A stretch of 64,000 bases of DNA from Clostridiales bacterium (GCA_012519845.1 JAAYPK010000082.1:1-64000); one strand, 5' to 3'. Positions 7,974-18,184 are shown, counted from the first letter of the stretch. Program-made: numbers and translations. The notes: generated by a model not told the origin, from the sequence alone.

Positions 7974-8874
7974 CTCCCAACAAATGCATATTTTGTAAAG
8001 CAGTTAATGCCTTAACTCTTTTTTCTTCATCGATTATTATTTCATTACTTTCATTTAATAAGCAGTTATACAGTTCGTCCAAAGTTGTCATTTTCATATT
8101 TGGACAAATCATAGGTTCCTTTAATGGTATAAATTCTTTATTTGGACTTTTGTTTTTCATTTGATATAGAACACCTTCTTCAGTAACTACAATAAAGCCT
8201 TTAGAAGGAGATTTAACTGAATAATTTATTAATTCAGAAGTACTTCCAATGTAATCAGCTATACTTCTTACACCTTTATTACATTCAGGATGGACAAGTA
8301 CTTCATAGTTAGGGTATTCTTCTTTTAATTTAAGAATATCTTCTTTTTCAACTCTTTCATGTGTAGGGCAGAAGCCTTGATATAGAATAAAGTTTTTATC
8401 TTCAAAATGCTCACTAATATATTCTCCAAGATTTCTATCAGGAACAAAAATAATATCTTTTTCTTTAATATTATTCATGATTTTTAAGGCTGAAGAGGAA
8501 GTTACACAAACATCAGAAATTGCCTTTATGTCTAAATTAGTATTAATATAACTAATTATTTTGGCATTTGGATGTTCTTCTTTAAGCTTTAAAACTCTAT
8601 CTAATATAGCCATATCAGCCATTGGGCATCGTGCCTCTTTAGCAGGTAATAAAACTCTTTTATTAGGAGATAATATTTTAGCACTTTCTGCCATAAATCC
8701 AACTCCACAAAAAATTATAAGATTTGAAGTGGATTCAACTGCTTTTTTGCTTAAAAAGTATGAGTCTCCAACAATATCTGCAATTTCTTGTATTTCTGGT
8801 CTTTGGTAAAGGTGAGCTAAAATTAATGCCCCTTTTTCTTCTTTAAGTCTAAGTATTTCTTTTACTAAATCCAA
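7966..8874 (-). CDS. nadA: Quinolinate synthase
   Basis: Condenses iminoaspartate with dihydroxyacetone phosphate to quinolinate on a [4Fe-4S] cluster. The expected Cys occur in FCGVGFMAESAKIL, GFCPTH and MICPNMKMT; HPECN and YIGST are substrate contacts. Its 302 aa is normal for the family. The start is TTG at 8874, set 10 bases after AAGGAG; no ATG fits. It is the first gene of the operon, with promoter and candidate operator directly upstream. Confidence 0.95.
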   Translation of the reverse strand: MDLVKEILRLKEEKGALILAHLYQRPEIQEIADIVGDSYFLSKKAVESTSNLIIFCGVGFMAESAKILSPNKRVLLPAKEARCPMADMAILDRVLKLKEEHPNAKIISYINTNLDIKAISDVCVTSSSALKIMNNIKEKDIIFVPDRNLGEYISEHFEDKNFILYQGFCPTHERVEKEDILKLKEEYPNYEVLVHPECNKGVRSIADYIGSTSELINYSVKSPSKGFIVVTEEGVLYQMKNKSPNKEFIPLKEPMICPNMKMTTLDELYNCLLNESNEIIIDEEKRVKALTALQNMHLLGDD

Positions 8875-8893
8875 ACTAATACAACTCCTTAAC

Positions 8894-8911
8894 GTGTGAA
8901 ATGTTTAACAC
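8894..8911 (-). promoter_or_regulatory. Candidate operator of the NAD operon (imperfect palindrome)
   Basis: GTGT and ACAC arms 18 bases end to end (GTGTGAAATGTTTAACAC on the plus strand), just downstream of the predicted transcription start of nadA. A repressor here would block the operon. The NiaR family represses NAD genes in many Firmicutes; assigning this site to NiaR is inference. Confidence 0.4.
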
Positions 8912-8921
8912 TATTTCCTAA

Positions 8922-8950
8922 AGTTTAAAACAGAAGAATTTTTTTGTCAA
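8922..8950 (-). promoter_or_regulatory. Sigma-A promoter of nadABC
   Basis: Minus strand TTGACA (8950-8945), a 17-base spacer, TAAACT (8927-8922). The predicted start near 8915 places the palindrome at 8894-8911 immediately downstream. Confidence 0.65.
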
Positions 8951-8963
8951 TTGTATTTTGCTC

Positions 8964-8992
8964 TGAATAAATATGAGGGAAATGTCAATAAT
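8964..8992 (+). promoter_or_regulatory. Candidate forespore (sigma-G-like) promoter of the BofC-like gene
   Basis: TGAATA, a 16-base spacer, then CAATAAT, close to the sigma-G pattern TGAATA / CATAATA. It sits 20 bases before the start codon at 9013. In Bacillus subtilis bofC is made in the forespore, which agrees, but this is a pattern match only. Confidence 0.35.
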
Positions 8993-9012
8993 CATTTGTA
9001 AGGAGTGATTAT

Positions 9013-9573
9013 ATGAAGAGGAAGATTCAAACTGTTATTATTATATGTATGTTATTATTGACATTTTTTTCTGTTAGTTATCTTGTTTCAAATATTATTA
9101 TTTTAGATAAAAGGGAAAATAATAGTGTTAATGTTAATACTAATAATGAAGTTTTTATAAAGGATGATATGAAAATATCTTTAAGTAAAAGTGGTTTAGT
9201 AATTGAAGAAAAAAATTTAAGTGAGTTAAAAGAAAAATATGGACTTAATGGGCAGGTTACAGAAGAAAGCCTTAATGAAGCCTTAAGCAAAGAAGGGTAC
9301 GTATTAACTGAAAATACTACTAATACAATTTATTATTCAAGAACAGTTGCACCTAATAAGTATTATGTAATGAATTATAATGATAATTTAGCAATATATA
9401 TAAGTAATGATAAATGTGAACTTAAAATTGAAGATAAAGAGAAGGATATTTATACAGATAGTAAAAAATTCTCTCATTTAAGGGAGATGGATAAAAATAA
9501 AATTCTAAATTATGAAATGGAGTTTAATACAAAACAAGAAGCAGAGGCTGCTTTATCAGAATTAATATCATAA
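9013..9573 (+). CDS. BofC-like sporulation protein
   Basis: The product (186 aa) has one N-terminal membrane segment (about residues 5-30, rich in Ile/Leu/Val), so its bulk is outside the membrane or in the intermembrane space of the forespore. The C-terminal part, from YYVMNYNDNLAIYIS to KQEAEAALSELIS, has the layout of the BofC C-terminal domain (a beta hairpin with N-x-L-A-I-Y, then a Lys/Glu-rich stretch ending in a helix xEAExxLxxxxS). Position supports this: bofC lies just upstream of ruvA-ruvB in Bacillus subtilis, and the same order holds here. BofC tunes pro-sigma-K processing in Bacillus; whether it does so in clostridia is not settled. The start follows AAGGAGTG. Confidence 0.55.
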   Translation: MKRKIQTVIIICMLLLTFFSVSYLVSNIIILDKRENNSVNVNTNNEVFIKDDMKISLSKSGLVIEEKNLSELKEKYGLNGQVTEESLNEALSKEGYVLTENTTNTIYYSRTVAPNKYYVMNYNDNLAIYISNDKCELKIEDKEKDIYTDSKKFSHLREMDKNKILNYEMEFNTKQEAEAALSELIS

Positions 9574-9590
9574 TGAATTTTAATATAAAG

Positions 9591-9632
9591 AGGTAAAAAT
9601 TAAAGGAAAGGGCCTTTAGTTTTTACCTTTTA
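9591..9632 (+). terminator. Intrinsic terminator after the BofC-like gene
   Basis: A 16-bp stem, AGGTAAAAATTAAAGG / CCTTTAGTTTTTACCT with one G-U pair, followed by TTTT. It separates the sporulation gene from the ruvAB operon. Confidence 0.8.
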
Positions 9633-9723
9633 GTTATTACTTAAATATGATTTACTTTTCACGTTAATTTTGATAAAGTATAATAATGAGAACATACTTT
9701 CACATTTGTTGGAGGAAAGAAGC

Positions 9724-10332
9724 ATGTATGAGTACATAAAAGGTAAATTTATAGGTATAAATAAAGATTATGTTATAATTGAAAACAATAATATTGGATA
9801 TAAAATCTTTACATCAGGAGCTACAATGGCAGAGATGCCTAAAAGTGGTGAAGAAATAACTCTTTTTTTAGAGCAAATAGTCAGAGAAGATTTTATTGGT
9901 CTTTATGGTTTTTATTCAAAAGAAGAATTAGAAATGTTTAATTTATTATTAGGTATTAATGGAGTTGGCGCAAAAGCTGCATTATCCTTGTTATCTATTA
10001 GCAGAGTTAATAATTTGAAATATGCTATTATAACAGAAGATGATAAGCATATATGCAGAGCACCAGGAATAGGTAAAAAAACTGCTGGAAGAATAATATT
10101 AGAACTTAAAGACAAGTTGAAAAAAGAAGATATGGTTATTAATAAAGATAGTGATTTGAATTTATATAATAATGAAGATATTCAGTCAGAGACAAATGTT
10201 TTAGAAGCAATTGGTGCTTTAGTAGCCTTAGGATATACAGAAAAGGAAGCGGAAATGGCTGTTAAAAAGGCTGATAAGGGAGACAATGTTGAGAATATTA
10301 TTAAAAGCTGTTTAAAAACTCTTATGGGGTAA
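9724..10332 (+). CDS. ruvA: Holliday junction branch migration protein RuvA
   Basis: The DNA-binding subunit of the RuvAB branch migration complex. The start is ATG 9724 (MYEYIKGKF), the family's normal N-terminus, 7 bases after GGAGGAAAG; the frame is open further upstream but that part is not conserved. Domain I is an OB fold (residues 1-65), domain II has the helix-hairpin-helix motifs LLGINGVGAKAAL and APGIGKKTAGRII, and the C-terminal three-helix domain (EAIGALVALGYTEKEAEMAVKKA) contacts RuvB. The length of 202 aa is normal. It is followed 13 bases later by ruvB. Confidence 0.97.
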   Translation: MYEYIKGKFIGINKDYVIIENNNIGYKIFTSGATMAEMPKSGEEITLFLEQIVREDFIGLYGFYSKEELEMFNLLLGINGVGAKAALSLLSISRVNNLKYAIITEDDKHICRAPGIGKKTAGRIILELKDKLKKEDMVINKDSDLNLYNNEDIQSETNVLEAIGALVALGYTEKEAEMAVKKADKGDNVENIIKSCLKTLMG

Positions 10333-10345
10333 GGAGGAAAATTAG

Positions 10346-11386
10346 ATGGAAAGAATAATAACTCCTAAAGAACTATCAGAAGATTCATCTGAACTTAGTT
10401 TAAGACCACAAAAAATAAGTGAGTATATTGGACAGGAAAAAGTTAAAGAAAGACTTAATATATTTATTAAAGCAGCTCAAAAAAGAGAAGAGGCTTTAGA
10501 TCATGTCCTTTTATATGGACCACCAGGTCTTGGTAAAACAACTTTAGCTAATATTATAGCTAAGGAAATGAAAGGGGATTTAAAAATAACTTCTGGACCT
10601 GCTATAGAAAGAGCAGGAGATTTAGCGGCAATTTTAACTACACTAAAGGATAATGATGTATTATTTATTGATGAAATTCATCGACTTAATAGAAGCGTAG
10701 AGGAAATACTATATCCGGCAATGGAAGATTATGCACTAGATATAGTTATAGGTAAAGGAGCACAAGCAAAATCAATTAGGCTTGACCTTCCAGCCTTTAC
10801 ATTAATAGGTGCAACTACAAGAATAGGAATGTTAACATCCCCTTTAAGAGATAGATTTGGTGTATTATGTTCTATGGAATACTACACTATATCAGAACTT
10901 AAAGAAATAGTAATAAGAAGTGCTTTAGTTTTAGGAGCACATATTACTGAAGAAGGAGCTACTGAAATTGCTAAAAGGTCTAGAGGAACTCCTAGAGTTG
11001 CAAATAGACTTTTAAAAAGGGTTCGTGATTATTCAGAAGTTTATTCTAATAATGTAATTAGCTTAAAAGAGACAAAAGCGGCTCTTGATTTATTAGAAGT
11101 AGATAATGAAGGCTTTGATAGAGTAGATAACAAAATACTCGAAGCTATTATTGATAATTTTAATGGTGGACCAGTAGGAATAGAAACCTTATCTTATTTT
11201 ATAGGTGAGGAACTTGGAACTTTAGAGGATGTTTATGAACCTTATTTATTGCAAAAAGGATTTATAATTAGAACCCCAAGGGGTAGGGTAGCAACAGAGA
11301 AAGCTTATAAGCATCTTGGAAGACAAGTTAATAAAAATAAGAAAAATAATAATACAGGGGTTCAAGGGAACTTTTTTAAAGAATAG
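10346..11386 (+). CDS. ruvB: Holliday junction branch migration helicase RuvB
   Basis: AAA+ motor of the RuvAB complex. Walker A is [12 protein letters not shown], Walker B is LFIDEIHRL, and [17 protein letters not shown] is the sensor-1/arginine finger region. The C-terminal winged helix ends with [16 protein letters not shown]. The 346 aa length is normal. Start ATG follows AAGGAGG. It lies 13 bases after ruvA and 13 before queA, so the three are one operon. Confidence 0.97.
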   Translation: MERIITPKELSEDSSELSLRPQKISEYIGQEKVKERLNIFIKAAQKREEALDHVLLYGPPGLGKTTLANIIAKEMKGDLKITSGPAIERAGDLAAILTTLKDNDVLFIDEIHRLNRSVEEILYPAMEDYALDIVIGKGAQAKSIRLDLPAFTLIGATTRIGMLTSPLRDRFGVLCSMEYYTISELKEIVIRSALVLGAHITEEGATEIAKRSRGTPRVANRLLKRVRDYSEVYSNNVISLKETKAALDLLEVDNEGFDRVDNKILEAIIDNFNGGPVGIETLSYFIGEELGTLEDVYEPYLLQKGFIIRTPRGRVATEKAYKHLGRQVNKNKKNNNTGVQGNFFKE

Positions 11387-11399
11387 GAGATATGTATAA

Positions 11400-12425
11400 A
11401 TGAAAGCAAGTGACTTTGATTTTTACCTTCCAGAAGAATTAATCGCACAACATCCCTTATTAAGAAGAGACGAATCAAGATTAATGGTACTAGATAAAAA
11501 GACAGGTAAAATAGAACATAAGAAATTTTATGAAATTATTGATTTTTTAAATGAAGGTGACACTTTAGTATTAAACGATACTAGAGTATTACCAGCTAGA
11601 TTAATAGGGGAAAAAGAAAATACAGGCGGTAAAATTGAATTTCTTCTACTTAAAAGAATAGAAGGAGATAAATGGGAATGCCTTGCAAAGCCTGGGAAAA
11701 GTGCAAGGGTAGGACGTAAATTTCTTTTTGGAAATGGCAAATTAAAGACAGAAGTAGTAGATGTTTTAGAAAATGGTAATAGAATTGTAGAGTTTTATTA
11801 TGAAGGGATTTTTGAGGAAGTTCTTGATTCATTAGGAGAAATGCCACTACCACCTTACATACATGAAAAGCTTGAAGATAAGGAAAGATATCAAACAGTT
11901 TACTCTAAAGAAGAAGGATCAGCTGCAGCTCCAACTGCTGGATTACATTTCACTAAGGAATTGCTACAAAAAATAGAGGATAAAGGAGTTAACATTGTAT
12001 ACTTAACTTTACATGTAGGACTTGGAACCTTTAGACCAGTGCAAGTAGAGGATATTGAAAATCATGAAATGCATTCTGAGTATTATTCCTTATCAAAGGA
12101 AAGTGCAGATATAATAAATAATACAAAAATTAATGGGAAAAAGGTAATTTCAGTTGGAACAACTTCTACTAGAACTTTAGAAACTATTGGTGATGAAAAT
12201 GGAATGGTAAGAGAACAAAGTGGATGGACTGATATTTTTATTTATCCTGGATATAAATTTAAAGTTGTAGATAATTTAATTACGAATTTCCATTTGCCTG
12301 AATCAACATTAATAATGCTTGTTTCTACCTTAGCAGGTAAGGAAAATGTACTAAATGCTTATAATATTGCCGTAAAAGAAAAATATAGATTCTTTTCTTT
12401 TGGAGATGCAATGTATATAAAATAA
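11400..12425 (+). CDS. queA: S-adenosylmethionine:tRNA ribosyltransferase-isomerase
   Basis: Adds the cyclopentenediol ring precursor (epoxyqueuosine) to preQ1-modified tRNA. The N-terminus [23 protein letters not shown], then [32 protein letters not shown] and TTSTRTLET are the conserved family blocks. The 341 aa length is normal. It sits between ruvB and tgt, as in Bacillus; queA and tgt act in the same queuosine pathway. Confidence 0.97.
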   Translation: MKASDFDFYLPEELIAQHPLLRRDESRLMVLDKKTGKIEHKKFYEIIDFLNEGDTLVLNDTRVLPARLIGEKENTGGKIEFLLLKRIEGDKWECLAKPGKSARVGRKFLFGNGKLKTEVVDVLENGNRIVEFYYEGIFEEVLDSLGEMPLPPYIHEKLEDKERYQTVYSKEEGSAAAPTAGLHFTKELLQKIEDKGVNIVYLTLHVGLGTFRPVQVEDIENHEMHSEYYSLSKESADIINNTKINGKKVISVGTTSTRTLETIGDENGMVREQSGWTDIFIYPGYKFKVVDNLITNFHLPESTLIMLVSTLAGKENVLNAYNIAVKEKYRFFSFGDAMYIK

Positions 12426-12429
12426 TTAA

Positions 12430-13581
<1,152 letters not shown>

Positions 13582-13600
13582 TTTTGTTTATACAATACTA

Positions 13601-13629
13601 TTGACATAGTATTAATAAGGTAATAAACT
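13601..13629 (+). promoter_or_regulatory. Sigma-A promoter of yajC
   Basis: TTGACA, a 17-base spacer, TAAACT, 40 bases before the yajC start. The same -35 and -10 hexamers and spacing are seen at nadA. Confidence 0.65.
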
Positions 13630-13669
13630 ACTCTACAAAGAGAAATTAATATGGAAGGAAGAATTATTC

Positions 13670-13939
13670 ATGGAACAACTACTAAGCTTTTTACCAATAA
13701 TAATAGTATTTGTAGTATTTTATTTTGTACTATTATTACCAGAAAAGAAAAGAAAAAAGCAATATGATGCAATGCTATCAGAATTAAAGGTAAATGATGA
13801 AGTTATGACAAGAGGAGGAGTTATAGGTAGAATTATCAACCTAGATGATGACTCAATTGTTTTAGAATCAGGACCAGACAGAACTAAATTAAGATTTTCT
13901 AAAAACGCAATAAGTAATAAGATTTATAAAGAAAATTAG
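13670..13939 (+). CDS. yajC: Preprotein translocase accessory subunit YajC
   Basis: An 89-residue protein with one N-terminal membrane helix (LLSFLPIIIVFVVFYFVLLL) followed by PEKKRKKQYDAMLSELKVNDEVMTRGGVIG, the YajC signature, and a small cytoplasmic domain. It associates with SecDF in the membrane. The start ATG follows GGAAGGAAG. In clostridia and bacilli it lies between tgt and secDF, as here. Confidence 0.95.
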   Translation: MEQLLSFLPIIIVFVVFYFVLLLPEKKRKKQYDAMLSELKVNDEVMTRGGVIGRIINLDDDSIVLESGPDRTKLRFSKNAISNKIYKEN

Positions 13940-13942
13940 AAT

Positions 13943-13990
13943 AGTACCTTCTAACAGGTCATAAAATAAACTGTTAGGAGGTGCTTTTTT
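13943..13990 (+). terminator. Hairpin with T-run that buries the ribosome binding site of the next gene
   Basis: Arms AGTACCTTCTAACAG (13943-13957) and CTGTTAGGAGGTGCT (13971-13985), 15 bp with two G-U pairs, then TTTTT running straight into the ATG at 13991. The GGAGG at 13977 is the ribosome binding site of the downstream gene and lies in the 3' arm. It can act as intrinsic terminator and as a translation block. Confidence 0.75.
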
Positions 13991-14353
13991 ATGGGAAGAT
14001 ATTTTAAAATAATTTTAAAAGGCTTATTAATTTCTATAATTATTACTTTTGCTTTTTTATTAGTTTTATCATTAATAATGGTAATATTTGATCTACCTGA
14101 AGATAAATATAATTTTATTTTTGGATTAATTTCAATTATAGCTCTTGTAATTGGAAGTGTTATTTCGGCAAAATATAATGAAAAAAAAGGATTTATTACA
14201 GGGGGAGTTCTTGGAATATTATTTTTTATCTTTATTTTTTTATTGTCATCCATTATTAACGGTGATATGTCCTTTGATACAAGTGATGTAATAAGGTTTT
14301 TTATGTATTTTTTTGTTGGAACAGTATCTGGTATTTTAGGAGTAAACATGTAA
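13991..14353 (+). CDS. TIGR04086-type four-helix membrane protein
   Basis: A 120-residue, very hydrophobic protein with four predicted membrane helices and little else; SAKYNEKKGFITGGVLGILF links helices two and three. Small membrane proteins of the TIGR04086 family lie between yajC and secD in many clostridia, which is exactly this position. Their function is unknown; a link to Sec translocation is only suggested by location. Its ribosome binding site lies in the hairpin at 13943-13985. Confidence 0.75.
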   Translation: MGRYFKIILKGLLISIIITFAFLLVLSLIMVIFDLPEDKYNFIFGLISIIALVIGSVISAKYNEKKGFITGGVLGILFFIFIFLLSSIINGDMSFDTSDVIRFFMYFFVGTVSGILGVNM

Positions 14354-14467
14354 AATATCTTTATTCTAAAATATTGGTATGTTATAATGTTAGCGTATTA
14401 AAAATATTATGCCTATTTTTGTATTAATTTATGTAAACGATAATTAATTGTGCTGAGGAGGAAAAAT

Positions 14468-16585
14468 ATGAAGACAAAAAGAAAAAGCTCTATTATTTTG
14501 ATACTTTGCATTCTAGTCATTTGCTCACTATGCTTTTTAGGATTTCATGGATTAGAAGTAGCAGGTATAAGATTTAAGCCTTTTAATGAAGCAATAACAA
14601 AAGGGCTTGATTTACAAGGGGGAGTTTCAGTTGTTATGGAAATTCAAGATGATGAAGTTACAGCTGAAGATTTAGAAAAAACAAAAAGCCAATTAGAACT
14701 AAGAGTTAATAAAATTGGTGTTTCTGAAACTGTAGTTGCCACAGAAGGTGATAAAAGAATCAGAATTGATATTCCAGGTGTTTATGATTCATCAGAAATT
14801 GTTGATAGTTTAAGTAAAACTGGTGAATTAACTTTTAGGTCACCAAATGGAGATACACTATTAACTGGACAAGACATTGAAAAAGCGTCAGTAACTACAG
14901 ATAATACTACTGGTAAGCCTGTTGTTTCATTAGTAATGAATTCTGAAGGAACTACAAAATTTGCTGATGCTACATCAAAATATGTAGGTCAAAATATCTC
15001 AATATATATGGATGAAGAGGAACTTACAAGTCCTCAGGTTTCATCAGCAATTACTGACGGAAAAGCAGTAATATCAGGAGACTTTACTATTAGTAAAGCT
15101 AAAAGTATTGCAGGAGTAATAAATGCAGGAGCTTTACCTGTAACAGTTAAAGCAGCTAATGTAAAAACTGTAGGTGCTCAATTAGGTGCAGATGCTCTGC
15201 CAAATGCAATGAAAGCTGCAGCTGTTGGAATAGGTTTAATATTTATTTTTATGATAATTTATTATAGAGGACCAGGGGTAGTAGCAAGTTTTGCTTTATC
15301 ATTATTTATTGTATTAGTTTTATTATGCATGATTGAAATTGGAGCAACATTAACATTACCAGGTATAGCAGCCTTATTACTTACAATAGGTATGGCTGTA
15401 GATGCTAATGTTCTGATATTTGAAAGAATAAAAGAAGAATTAAAGAAAGGGGTTAGTATAAAAACCTCTGTTGAAAAAGGATTCGAAAATGCCTTATCTT
15501 CAATAATTGATTCAAATGTAACAACTATAATTGCAGGTTTAGTTTTATACTTTTTAGGCTCTGGATCTGTAAAAGGCTTTGCCGTAACTTTATTAATAGG
15601 TATTATTGTTAGTATGATTACTGCATTATTTATTTCAAAGTTCTTTATGAGGAATGCAGTAAATGCAGGCTGGCTTTCAAAACCATCACAATTTGTAGTT
15701 AAAATAGGGCAAAAAAATGATAAAGTTATAAAAGCAGTTGAAAGAAAAAAGATCTGGTTTTCAATTTCAATTTTAATTATTCTAATTGGGATTGTCTCTT
15801 TTGCAATAAAAGGAGCAAATATAGGTATAGATTTTAAAGGTGGAACAATAATAGTTTTAGAATATACAGATGGTTTTGATAAGGAAGCTACTGATGCTAA
15901 AGTAAAAAGTTATGTAAGTGATGCCGTAACTAATACTATAGATGATAATCAATATGAAATTAAGTCGGCAGATTTAGATACTGAAACTTTTTCAAAGCTA
16001 TTTGAAGAATTAAAGGCAGATTATAATATTGCTGATGAAGTTGTATCACAAGATGAAACTGGTGCATCAGTGGGAAAAGATTTAACAGTAGGAGCAATAA
16101 AGGCATTAATTATTGCATTTATAGCAATGCTTATATATATTGCAATAAGATTTGAATATAAATTTGGAATAGTTGCAATTATATCTCTATTACATGATGT
16201 AATTGTTACTATGAGCGTTTACTTTGTATTTGGTATTTCAATTAATTCGCCTTTTATAGCGGCAATATTAACTATTGTTGGTTATTCAATAAATGCAGCT
16301 ATAGTAATATTTGATAGAATTAGAGAAAACACTAAGCTTATGAGAAGAGCAACTTCAGATGAAATTATTAATACTAGTGTTACTCAAACAATGACAAGGT
16401 CTATTAACACAACATTAACTACATTATTTACAATTATAGCAGTACATATATTTGTACCAGCAGTTAGAGATTTTTCATTCCCATTAATAATAGGAATTAT
16501 TTCTGGTGCATACTCTTCAGTATTTATTGCACCTTCATTATATTCTTTAATTAAAAATAGAGAAGGAAAGAAAAAAACAGCCTAG
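14468..16585 (+). CDS. secDF: Protein translocase SecDF, fused
   Basis: Proton-driven accessory subunit that aids the late steps of Sec-dependent export. SecD and SecF are fused in one chain of 705 aa, as in Bacillus. SecD part: GLDLQGGVSVVMEI, the periplasmic P1 domain, then ALLLTIGMAVDANVLIFERIKEE. SecF part: IGIDFKGGTIIVLEY and AAILTIVGYSINAAIVIFDRIREN. There are 12 membrane helices in the expected two sets of 6. Start ATG 14468 follows GAGGAGG with normal spacing; an upstream ATG at 14450 lies before that site. A terminator follows at 16600. Confidence 0.95.
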   Translation: MKTKRKSSIILILCILVICSLCFLGFHGLEVAGIRFKPFNEAITKGLDLQGGVSVVMEIQDDEVTAEDLEKTKSQLELRVNKIGVSETVVATEGDKRIRIDIPGVYDSSEIVDSLSKTGELTFRSPNGDTLLTGQDIEKASVTTDNTTGKPVVSLVMNSEGTTKFADATSKYVGQNISIYMDEEELTSPQVSSAITDGKAVISGDFTISKAKSIAGVINAGALPVTVKAANVKTVGAQLGADALPNAMKAAAVGIGLIFIFMIIYYRGPGVVASFALSLFIVLVLLCMIEIGATLTLPGIAALLLTIGMAVDANVLIFERIKEELKKGVSIKTSVEKGFENALSSIIDSNVTTIIAGLVLYFLGSGSVKGFAVTLLIGIIVSMITALFISKFFMRNAVNAGWLSKPSQFVVKIGQKNDKVIKAVERKKIWFSISILIILIGIVSFAIKGANIGIDFKGGTIIVLEYTDGFDKEATDAKVKSYVSDAVTNTIDDNQYEIKSADLDTETFSKLFEELKADYNIADEVVSQDETGASVGKDLTVGAIKALIIAFIAMLIYIAIRFEYKFGIVAIISLLHDVIVTMSVYFVFGISINSPFIAAILTIVGYSINAAIVIFDRIRENTKLMRRATSDEIINTSVTQTMTRSINTTLTTLFTIIAVHIFVPAVRDFSFPLIIGIISGAYSSVFIAPSLYSLIKNREGKKKTA

Positions 16586-16599
16586 GAAAAAGACTTAAT

Positions 16600-16639
16600 A
16601 TGGACTGGATGTTTTCATCTAGTCCATTTAGTATTTTTC
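16600..16639 (+). terminator. Intrinsic terminator after secDF
   Basis: Stem ATGGACTGGATG / CATCTAGTCCAT (one G-U pair), loop TTTT, then TTTAGTATTTTT. Confidence 0.75.
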
Positions 16640-16715
16640 TTCAATTCAATATATAGTTGTTAATAACAGACTTAACACTATAAATTGTATCGCTTTATAA
16701 TTATTTAAATTTTAT

Positions 16716-16744
16716 TTGATATTGTAGTAAATATAATCTATAAT
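16716..16744 (+). promoter_or_regulatory. Sigma-A promoter of the RecJ-like/apt unit
   Basis: TTGATA, a 17-base spacer and a perfect TATAAT, 33 bases before the ATG at 16778. Confidence 0.65.
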
Positions 16745-16777
16745 ATACTTGTTTTCTTATTTTATGGAGGAGTAGCT

Positions 16778-17638
16778 ATGCGTAAATTTTGGGAGAGTAT
16801 TTATAGCCCTAATTACATAACAGGATATAATCCCTTTTTACTTAAGTATATGAATAAAGCAATAGAAAAGTTATCATATGCAATTAATAATAGAAAAAAA
16901 ATTGTTGTATATGGGACTTCGACAGTAGATGGAATATGTGGCATATCATCTCTAAGTTTGGTTTTAATGTACTTAAATGCCGATGTTGAATATTTAATTC
17001 ATGATAATAAAGAGGGAAAGAAGGAATCAATAAACTGTGAAGATATAAGAGAAGATATAGATTTTCTTGGAGCAGATTTATTAATTACTTTAGGGGTGGA
17101 TTTAAAATCTAAAGAAGAGGTTAATCTATGTAAGGAACTTAACATAGATTTAATTGTATTAGAAAATAAACAAACAGTTAGAGAAAGAGAATATGTGTAC
17201 ATAAATCCAAGACAGAAGGGCTGTCAATATAGATATAAAAATTTATCTTTAAGTGTATTAACATTTAAATTAATGCAGGCCGTAGCTATATATTATAATA
17301 TGAAAAGTATTAATAAATACTTAGATATAATTTTACTTGGTGTAGAGTGGGCTAAAGTTACAGTAAAGGGTGAAAATGCTGTAATACTTAAAGAAGGAAG
17401 AAAATTTTTAGATAATACAAACAATTTTGGACTTAGAGCAGTTATGGAATCTAAAAATATAGTTAATCTAGATGACAAAGGCATAGCTGAAATTATTGAA
17501 CTTATTACTCCTACAATAAATACCGTTGGTGTAGTGAATAATGCAAGAATAGTATTAGAATTATTGACTACAAACGATAAAGATAGGGCTGAACAAATAG
17601 TAAAATACTTACATAATCTAAAAAAAGTTGTAATATAA
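16778..17638 (+). CDS. Short, degenerate RecJ/DHH-like protein at the recJ position
   Basis: The product (286 aa) follows the layout of the RecJ DHH domain: NPFLLKYMNKAIEKLSYAI, then IVVYGTSTVDGICGISSL where active RecJ has YGDYDxDG, then a Rossmann-like LLITLGVDL where a catalytic Asp is expected, IDLIVLENKQ where DHH should be, and YINPRQKGCQYRYKNLSLSVLTFKLMQ, matching the RecJ INP...C.YPFK..SG block. So at least three metal-binding Asp/His sites are replaced. Full RecJ is near 570-800 aa; the DHHA1 and OB parts are absent. It lies between secDF and apt, where recJ lies in Bacillus subtilis. I infer a non-catalytic paralogue or remnant that is still expressed, given its good promoter and ribosome binding site. 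Confidence 0.6.
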   Translation: MRKFWESIYSPNYITGYNPFLLKYMNKAIEKLSYAINNRKKIVVYGTSTVDGICGISSLSLVLMYLNADVEYLIHDNKEGKKESINCEDIREDIDFLGADLLITLGVDLKSKEEVNLCKELNIDLIVLENKQTVREREYVYINPRQKGCQYRYKNLSLSVLTFKLMQAVAIYYNMKSINKYLDIILLGVEWAKVTVKGENAVILKEGRKFLDNTNNFGLRAVMESKNIVNLDDKGIAEIIELITPTINTVGVVNNARIVLELLTTNDKDRAEQIVKYLHNLKKVVI

Positions 17639-17665
17639 TATTGTAAATAAGGTGGAGGTTTCGTT

Positions 17666-18184
17666 ATGGACTTAAGAAATAAAATTAGAGTTATTGATGG
17701 TTTCCCAAAAGAAGGTATTAGCTTCAAAGATATAACAACATTAGTTGGAGATGGGAAAGGTTTAAAAAATTCTATTGACAGTATTGCCAAGCACTTAAAG
17801 GATAAAAATATAGATGTTATCGTAGGTCCAGAAGCAAGAGGATTTATTTTTGGAGTACCTGTTGCCTATGCTCTTGGTATTGGGTTTGCTCCAGTTAGAA
17901 AAAAAGGTAAATTGCCTTGTGAAACAGTTTCTATAGATTACGGCTTAGAATATGGTACAGATACATTAGAAATTCATAAAGATGCCATTAAGAAGGGACA
18001 AAAAGTTGCAATAGTTGATGATTTATTAGCTACAGGTGGAACTATAAAAGCAGTAGTTGATTTAGTAGAATCAGTAGGTGGAGAAGTAGTATCATTAGAT
18101 TTTGCAATAGAGCTTACAGGTTTAAAAGGAAGAGATAAATTAAAAGGATATGATATATATTCTTTAGTTGATTATGAATTTTAA
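17666..18184 (+). CDS. apt: Adenine phosphoribosyltransferase
   Basis: Salvages adenine with PRPP to [17 protein letters not shown] near the N-terminus, [21 protein letters not shown] and the PRPP loop [13 protein letters not shown] are the family's diagnostic blocks. The 172 aa length is normal. It starts 27 bases after the RecJ-like gene with GGTGGAGGT as ribosome binding site, so the two are probably cotranscribed. A perfect terminator follows its stop. Confidence 0.97.
   Translation: MDLRNKIRVIDGFPKEGISFKDITTLVGDGKGLKNSIDSIAKHLKDKNIDVIVGPEARGFIFGVPVAYALGIGFAPVRKKGKLPCETVSIDYGLEYGTDTLEIHKDAIKKGQKVAIVDDLLATGGTIKAVVDLVESVGGEVVSLDFAIELTGLKGRDKLKGYDIYSLVDYEF

Noticed and set aside
13951-14349. 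132-codon minus-strand frame opposite the TIGR04086-type gene
   Set aside because: A shadow of the membrane protein gene on the other strand; no ribosome binding site and no recognisable sequence.
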